From the IMG/VR virus record IMGVR_UViG_3300010389_000003, positions 1 to 64,000 of that record: 64,000 nucleotides of DNA; one strand, given 5' to 3'. The translations under genes and the position numbers were made by a program. The DNA is from a virus. This document shows, in pieces, positions 59,891 to 64,000 of the stretch (positions are counted from its first letter, which is position 1; each line of letters starts with the position of its first letter). Below the pieces are notes generated by a model. The model was not told where the DNA came from. It saw only the letters and a program-made list of their open reading frames with translations, and did not search any database.

Positions 59891-60660
59891 TCGACCTCTG
59901 TGTGGTCAACTACAAGACCCCAAAGCACCTGAATCGCCTACTCGAAACACTCTGCCGCAGAGAGGGCAATTGGAAACTCTATATAGCCGATAACGGTGGA
60001 GACGAAGAGTCCGCTAGGGTGATTAACAAACATGCCGAGTTTATAGAGCATGCGGTATTCAATGAGAACATAGGATACTCCGCTGCCTGCAATCAATTGG
60101 CTTCTATGGGCGACAGCAAGTATCTCTCTCTGCTCAATGCAGATGTTTGGATGAGACCCGAGCATGTCGAAGCCATCGAGGAGGTGCTTGAGTCTGATGA
60201 ATCCATAGCCATATTGGGTCCCAAGCAGATGAACGAAAGAAACGAAATAGTCCATGCTGGAATCATTGGAACCAATACCCATCCAGCACATAGGGGTTGG
60301 CGCGTGGTGGATCACCAAGACACCATGTTCAAGGATCGGATAGACTGTGTAACCGTATCCGGTTCTGCATATTTCGTTCGTAGAGATGTGTGGGAAAAGC
60401 TGGGAGCTGACCCTGAATATAGAGATTTGTTCCCTGATGCCCTTGGCCCCTTTTTGCTTACACCTCATTACTACGAGGAAACCTTTTGTTCCTATTTTGC
60501 AAGACATAGGGGTTATCGCGTTGTCTATGACGGCACCGTCACCATTGGGCATTCATGGCATGCCAGCTCTGATGTTGGTGGTAGTGCAGATAGAATGTTC
60601 ACGGTATCCAGAGACATATTCCGCAAGACATGTGAACACCTCAACATAGCAACCGATTGA
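59887..60660 (+). CDS. Glycosyltransferase family 2 (GT-A), rhamnosyltransferase-like
   Basis: 257 residues, ATG 59887 overlapping the previous stop. GT-A features: LCVVNYKTPKHLNRLLETL at the start, IADNGGDEES for the first Asp region, FNENIGYSAACNQL, and LLNADVWMRP carrying the DxD-type metal/sugar-nucleotide site. SGSAYFVRRDVWEKLG follows, then YEETFCSYFARHRGYRVVYD (the catalytic E/D region) and a HSWHAS end. It transfers a sugar from a nucleotide-sugar to an unknown acceptor. First of a run of such genes; followed by a gap with a promoter-like sequence rather than by direct overlap. Confidence 0.8.
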   Translation: MIDLCVVNYKTPKHLNRLLETLCRREGNWKLYIADNGGDEESARVINKHAEFIEHAVFNENIGYSAACNQLASMGDSKYLSLLNADVWMRPEHVEAIEEVLESDESIAILGPKQMNERNEIVHAGIIGTNTHPAHRGWRVVDHQDTMFKDRIDCVTVSGSAYFVRRDVWEKLGADPEYRDLFPDALGPFLLTPHYYEETFCSYFARHRGYRVVYDGTVTIGHSWHASSDVGGSADRMFTVSRDIFRKTCEHLNIATD

Positions 60661-60679
60661 ATTTTTCTGTAAAAAGGCG

Positions 60680-60708
60680 TTGCAATAGATTGAAGTACCT
60701 GATAGATT
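60680..60708 (+). promoter_or_regulatory. Sigma-70-like promoter candidate for the 60745 gene
   Basis: TTGCAA (60680-60685) and TAGATT (60703-60708) are separated by exactly 17 bases. This is one of few gaps in this half, and it is followed by a leader with an AAAAAGGAAG ribosome site. Confidence 0.4.
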
Positions 60709-60744
60709 AATCCACAGCTTACAACCAACAAAAAAGGAAGCATA

Positions 60745-60927
60745 GTGAGCAACAACAAGAACAAGACATGGACAGTTACCTTGACCGCAGTAGTCAAGGC
60801 CAACACAAAGCGTGAGGCTGAGCTAGCCGTTAGCCGCGCCCGTGTTCCAGAGACAACGGTTGTCAGCCGAGACGTTACCGTTGAGCAGATTCCAGCTCGT
60901 GAAGCCAATAGGTATATGGCCTCCTGA
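60745..60927 (+). CDS. Small basic protein in its own transcription cassette (60 aa)
   Basis: GTG 60745 behind AAAAAGGAAG. After NNKNKTW, the protein has strand VTLTAVVKAN, helix TKREAELAVSRARV and strands TTVVSRDVTVEQIPA, a beta-alpha-beta layout. The 'TV-LTA-VKA-TK-EAE--' start resembles short phage proteins of unknown role seen beside metabolic genes. Codons are regular (AAC, AAG, GTT, GCC), suggesting strong expression. It is bracketed by a promoter-like sequence and the strongest terminator in the window, so it is probably expressed alone. Function unknown. Confidence 0.55.
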   Translation: MSNNKNKTWTVTLTAVVKANTKREAELAVSRARVPETTVVSRDVTVEQIPAREANRYMAS

Positions 60928-60950
60928 CCCAAGGTACACTAATAGAGTTC

Positions 60951-60980
60951 AAGGGGAGGGCTTGTCCCTCCCCTTTTTCT
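60951..60980 (+). terminator. Strong intrinsic terminator after the 60-aa gene
   Basis: AAGGGGAGGG (60951-60960) pairs perfectly with CCCTCCCCTT (60966-60975) around a 5-base loop. TTTCTTT follows. It separates the small cassette from the second set of glycosyltransferases. Confidence 0.92.
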
Positions 60981-61016
60981 TTGATAAAATAGTGTTGACT
61001 CTAGGAGAGAACGGTT

Positions 61017-61718
61017 ATGAAAATAGTCGCCAACATGATTGGTTACAACGAGGCAGATAGATATCTACCCGAAGTGTTAGAACATTTACGGCCCCTGGTT
61101 GATGACATTGTTTTTACTGATGACGCCTCAACTGATAACACGCTGGAAGTGGCAGAGGGCTTCGGTGCACACGTGTATGCAAGCCTCTGGAAAGAGCCCA
61201 TGTTCAAGATGAACGAAGCTCGCCTTCGTCAGTTCTCTTGGTGGAACTTGGAGAACCACGCATCTGTTGGTGACTGGGTCTTGGCAATTGATTGTGACGA
61301 GAAACTATACGAGACGTTTGACGACATTAAGATGCGTGATCTTATCCAGGAAGAGGACTTCGATGTCATCAACATCAAGTTCGTACATATGTGGAGTCGT
61401 ACACACTTTAGGGTAGACAAGCTGTGGGCTCCCACCGACTCTCAAAGACTGTTTAGGTTCAGAGAAAACGCACAATATCGAAACAAGAGATTAGCTTGCG
61501 GCGCAGAGCCAGCATATGTTATTGAGGCATTGAGACAAAATAGATTCCTCGTGAACAGTGGTCTAGTGATGCAGCATCTGGGGTATGCCGCCGAAGGAGA
61601 TAAGGACGTTAAGTACCAAAGATATATGGAGCTTGATAAGGGCCAATATCACAATATCGATCATCTAAATTCCATCATTGACGAAGAAGTAGAACTAGTG
61701 GAGTGGAAGCTTTCCTAA
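61017..61718 (+). CDS. Glycosyltransferase family 2 (GT-A)
   Basis: 233 residues from ATG 61017 with AGGAG upstream (61003-61007 region). MIGYNEADRYLPEVLEHL, then DDIVFTDDASTDNTLEVAEG and DWVLAIDCDEKLYETF place the two acidic sites of GT2 enzymes, with D-C-D-E as the DxD motif. The LWAPTDSQRLFRFR segment and the C-terminal Tyr/Asp/His-rich region fit the acceptor half of beta-1,4-glucosyltransferase-like GT2 proteins. Acceptor unknown. It starts the uninterrupted run of overlapping transferase genes. Confidence 0.8.
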   Translation: MKIVANMIGYNEADRYLPEVLEHLRPLVDDIVFTDDASTDNTLEVAEGFGAHVYASLWKEPMFKMNEARLRQFSWWNLENHASVGDWVLAIDCDEKLYETFDDIKMRDLIQEEDFDVINIKFVHMWSRTHFRVDKLWAPTDSQRLFRFRENAQYRNKRLACGAEPAYVIEALRQNRFLVNSGLVMQHLGYAAEGDKDVKYQRYMELDKGQYHNIDHLNSIIDEEVELVEWKLS

Positions 61719-62401
61719 TGCCAAGAGTAAGTATTATCTTAACCTCATACAACAGACCATATTTCCTAATGCAGTCGATCTGCTCTGCAATCAATCAGAC
61801 CAGCAGAGACTTTGAGTTGATTGTGTGTGACGACAATTCGCCAGACCCCTTAGTAGAAGAGATTCTTTCTACTTTTGAAGAACATGATGATCACGTAAAG
61901 GTTTATCGCAGTGGGGTAGCGGAAGAGGACAGATATAAGACTGCGCGATACGCGACCATGATCAATCACGCAGTAAGAAACATTGCAGAAGGTGACCTCA
62001 TTACATATCTTACCGATGATGATATCTTCTATCCAGATAGAATCGAGAGAGGCATTGCAGCTTTTGATAACAACCCGTCTTATCAGGTTGTTTATTTTAA
62101 TCAGAATGTTTTAGATCTAGATCTTAGGATATGCGGCCAGCGTGAATTTGGAGACAAGCCCGTCTACAAAGCAGGGGATGCCGTTGATCATAATTCTGTC
62201 ATGCATACAAAAGAGTTGTTCGATAGGGTTGATGGTTGGCCTGATATGGAACACCTGTGGGGTGGAGCAGACGCTGGGTTCTTCAAGGGAATCAATGACA
62301 AAGGCATAGCTTTCATGCCAGTCGGCGGCGCACCGGGAGATGGTCATCGGTATCACGAAGAGTCCGTACAATGGAAGCTAGCCAACGGAGTCTTTGGGTA
62401 A
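61718..62401 (+). CDS. Glycosyltransferase family 2 (GT-A)
   Basis: 227 residues; ATG 61718 overlaps the previous stop (TAATG), preferred over an upstream in-frame GTG. Classic GT2 start VSIILTSYNRPYFLMQSICS, then FELIVCDDNSPDPLVEEI (first Asp site) and LITYLTDDDIFYPDRI (DxD site). HNSVMHTKELFDRVDGWPD follows, then a glycine-rich HLWGGADAGFFKG with the later acidic site. It is compact and complete with no membrane helix, so probably cytoplasmic and acting on a soluble or nascent acceptor. Confidence 0.82.
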   Translation: MPRVSIILTSYNRPYFLMQSICSAINQTSRDFELIVCDDNSPDPLVEEILSTFEEHDDHVKVYRSGVAEEDRYKTARYATMINHAVRNIAEGDLITYLTDDDIFYPDRIERGIAAFDNNPSYQVVYFNQNVLDLDLRICGQREFGDKPVYKAGDAVDHNSVMHTKELFDRVDGWPDMEHLWGGADAGFFKGINDKGIAFMPVGGAPGDGHRYHEESVQWKLANGVFG

Positions 62402-62931
62402 TGGACATTACAGTTGTAACACCGACGCTGCCACAGAGAAGCCCACTATTGGCAGAAGCTGTGGCTTCGGTTTCCAAACAGACCCATCAGGTATCTGGGC
62501 ATTTGATTGGAGCAGACTATCGGCGTGATGGTCCTGTTGATATGAGAAATCGGCTCATCAATATAGTGGACACAGAATGGACTGCGTTTCTTGATGATGA
62601 TGACATACTCTTCCCTAAACACTTTGAGGTTATGCTACCCTACGCAGATAAAGCCGACTTGATCTGGACCTGGTGTGTTTCAGAGGGTAGGGGCAGCTTT
62701 AACCCGAACAGCAGCTTCAATGAGCGTAGACTTAGAGAGGATGGCAATTATATACCCATAACGGTAGCGGTCAGAACAAGCTTCTTACGTGAAGTTGGTG
62801 GGTTCAGAGAACATCCACAGGAAGATTGGGACCTATGGGTACGCCTTCTTGATGCAGGTGCTCGATTTCTTAATGTGCCTGTGATAACATGGAACTATAG
62901 ATTCCTTGGAGAGAATAGGACATTTGGATGA
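62401..62931 (+). CDS. Glycosyltransferase family 2 (GT-A), short
   Basis: 176 residues from ATG 62401, sharing a base with the previous stop (TAATG). An upstream in-frame start at 62371 lies inside the preceding gene. TVVTPTLPQRSPLLAEAVAS, then WTAFLDDDDILFPKHFEVML with the D-D-D-D sugar-nucleotide/metal site, and GGFREHPQEDWDLWVRLLDA with the ED catalytic-base region are all present. It is short for the family but has all core blocks. ADYRRDGPVDMRNRLI replaces the usual first Asp-Asp site, a departure worth noting. Confidence 0.78.
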   Translation: MDITVVTPTLPQRSPLLAEAVASVSKQTHQVSGHLIGADYRRDGPVDMRNRLINIVDTEWTAFLDDDDILFPKHFEVMLPYADKADLIWTWCVSEGRGSFNPNSSFNERRLREDGNYIPITVAVRTSFLREVGGFREHPQEDWDLWVRLLDAGARFLNVPVITWNYRFLGENRTFG

Positions 62932-63629
62932 AAGATTTGACGATTGTTATTCCATTTAGGGCTGCCAGTGAACGTCGCATGCAGATAATGGATTGGATTT
63001 GTAACAGATATAGAATATTGTTTCCCGAATCAAACATTGTTGTCTCGGATTCCGATAAAGATAAGCCCTTTAGTAGGGCTCAGTCTAGGAACCATGGGGT
63101 AGACATGGTTGATACGGAATATCTTTTGTTAGCTGATGCAGACACGATACCGTTTCGTCCCTTCATTGAACTTGGTGTCAAGGCACTTCAGGAAGGTGCA
63201 AACTGGGTAGTGCCTTATGGTACTAGAGGTTTCTATGTCTTGAAGAAACCATTTTCAGATAAGTTGCTATCTGGTCCGCCCGATGCATTTGTTACGCCGG
63301 ATACATTTGAATGGCTACATCAAACCGAATCATGGGGAGGACTTATCTTGATGAGAACAGAATCCTTCTACGAGGTCAATGGTTATGATGAAAGATTCCA
63401 GGGTTGGGGATACGAAGATAACGCTTTCCAGCGTGCGATGGATACGATCATCGGTGAGTTTACTCGCATCGAATCAGGATGGAGCGCTCACCTGTGGCAT
63501 GAAGCACCCATGGAAGAGACCTGGGAGCACCCACAAATAAAAGTCAATATTGACAGATTGAGTCATTATGTAGAGGCAGTAGGCAATCGTGAACAAATGC
63601 TTTCTGTAGTAAGCGGAAATAGGATTTGA
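62928..63629 (+). CDS. Galactosyltransferase-like glycosyltransferase (GT-A)
   Basis: 233 residues, ATG 62928 overlapping the previous stop (ATGA). Elements: LTIVIPFRAASERRMQIMDW, then PFSRAQSRNHGVDM, LLLADADTIPFRP (DxD), and WGGLILMRTESFYEVNGYDE. FQGWGYEDNAFQRAM follows. The 'G-----F---NG-DE-F-GWG-ED-' segment is the signature of galactosyltransferase C-terminal (GT7/GT27-type) domains. It transfers a hexose or N-acetylhexosamine to an unknown acceptor. Same transcription unit as the two preceding genes. Confidence 0.8.
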   Translation: MKDLTIVIPFRAASERRMQIMDWICNRYRILFPESNIVVSDSDKDKPFSRAQSRNHGVDMVDTEYLLLADADTIPFRPFIELGVKALQEGANWVVPYGTRGFYVLKKPFSDKLLSGPPDAFVTPDTFEWLHQTESWGGLILMRTESFYEVNGYDERFQGWGYEDNAFQRAMDTIIGEFTRIESGWSAHLWHEAPMEETWEHPQIKVNIDRLSHYVEAVGNREQMLSVVSGNRI

Positions 63630-63632
63630 TTG

Positions 63633-64000
63633 ATGGACAAGCTTAAGTTGAACATCATAGGTGACACATTCACCTATAGACATAGTGGCAATAAGGGCTT
63701 CTCTGTTCACCAGAAAGAAGCAAAGCACCTGGAGTGGACTCAAGATGGCTCCGGGGTTGGCTCTGTTTATGTCGATGTAGCAGTCCATAGGGGTCAGAAT
63801 TTCAATTTCGGTGGCCCCAGATATGCCTGGTTGTATGAATCGAAATTTATAGTTCCGGGTCCAACGGCAGATGTCTTGTCTCACACTGATTGGTATTTAG
63901 ATAACTTTGACTTGATCTTCACACACGATCAAGAGATATTAGCTTTGAGCGACAAATGCAAGTTCGTTCCAGCTAATGGGATCTGGATCGAAGAGCCCAA
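63633..64000 (+). CDS. Possible glycosyltransferase (3' end outside window)
   Basis: ATG 63633 lies four bases after the previous stop; 122 codons are visible and the frame is open to the window end. The sequence has strand-rich LKLNIIGDTFTYRHSGNKGF, then PRYAWLYESKFIVPG and FDLIFTHDQEILALSDKCKF. The last resembles the region of GT10-like and related GT-B phage proteins that asks for a 'F---TH------' strand before the nucleotide-binding half. Context supports a sugar transferase, but the diagnostic C-terminal part is not in view. Confidence 0.45.
   Translation, partial: MDKLKLNIIGDTFTYRHSGNKGFSVHQKEAKHLEWTQDGSGVGSVYVDVAVHRGQNFNFGGPRYAWLYESKFIVPGPTADVLSHTDWYLDNFDLIFTHDQEILALSDKCKFVPANGIWIEEP

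Noticed and set aside
59938-60552. 204-codon minus-strand open frame
   Set aside because: Shadow of a glycosyltransferase with intact DxD and acceptor motifs on the + strand.
1-64000. tRNA genes or CRISPR arrays
   Set aside because: Gaps are short and none shows a cloverleaf with a T-loop GTTCRA-like segment or regularly spaced identical repeats with unique spacers; the only repeat array is protein-coding and degenerate.

Overview
This window looks like part of a large contractile-tailed (myovirus-type) bacteriophage genome. Every gene I accept is on the + strand and genes are tightly packed. Stop/start overlaps of the TAATG or ATGA type are frequent, and there is no gene-free stretch over 300 bases. 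I see no tRNA, rRNA, insertion sequence, CRISPR array or integrase. Base composition looks moderate by eye (not computed), except for a strikingly GC-rich first ~170 bases. The host cannot be fixed from sequence alone. A monomeric B12-dependent ribonucleotide reductase, a ThyX-type thymidylate synthase, a VanY-like cell-wall peptidase and a peptidoglycan-binding module indicate a walled bacterium. This gene set is known from both actinobacterial and cyanobacterial phages.

Layout. 2-1561: 3' part of a repeat protein built from ~24-residue units. 1737-3999: neck/connector-type genes and small beta-rich virion proteins. 4007-7673: two sheath-like proteins flanking a terminator-like protein. 7798-10137: three consecutive tube-like paralogues. 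10148-11256: two paralogous tail-assembly chaperones. 11264-21858: two giant proteins in the tape-measure position. 22247-31039: a 2930-residue baseplate hub-like protein ending in a staphylococcal-nuclease-type domain with its catalytic residues intact. 31043-34229: a cell-wall peptidase, spike, gp25-like and gp6/J-like baseplate proteins. 34241-35506: a metallophosphoesterase with an N-terminal DNA-binding-like segment. 35515-53960: large adhesin, fibre and baseplate-periphery proteins, including four that share one architecture. 54072-54940: a probably abundant repeat protein and a small holin-like membrane protein, then a strong terminator at 54988-55030. 55069-59890: nucleotide metabolism (class II RNR, ThyX, dCMP deaminase) with small membrane and hypothetical proteins. 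59887-64000: a run of glycosyltransferases interrupted by one 60-codon gene with its own promoter-like sequence and terminator.

How it fits together. The structural genes give a contractile tail whose hub carries wall-degrading and DNA-degrading activities, and whose distal part is rich in carbohydrate-binding-like folds. Wider gaps in the structural region share a pattern: a TTACTAT -10-like element, then a stem-loop, then a Shine-Dalgarno sequence. The glycosyltransferase run may decorate virion proteins, the host surface or DNA. A notable candidate target is the 1709-residue adhesin, which contains 13 Ala-Thr-Pro tripeptides encoded by varied synonymous codons.

Best leads for something undescribed: the nuclease-tipped hub; the HTH-phosphoesterase among baseplate genes; the doubled sheath and tripled tube genes; the Ala-Thr-Pro pattern beside a glycosyltransferase cluster; and the hairpin-leader architecture. 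All functions are inferred from motifs and gene order by eye; no database search was run.
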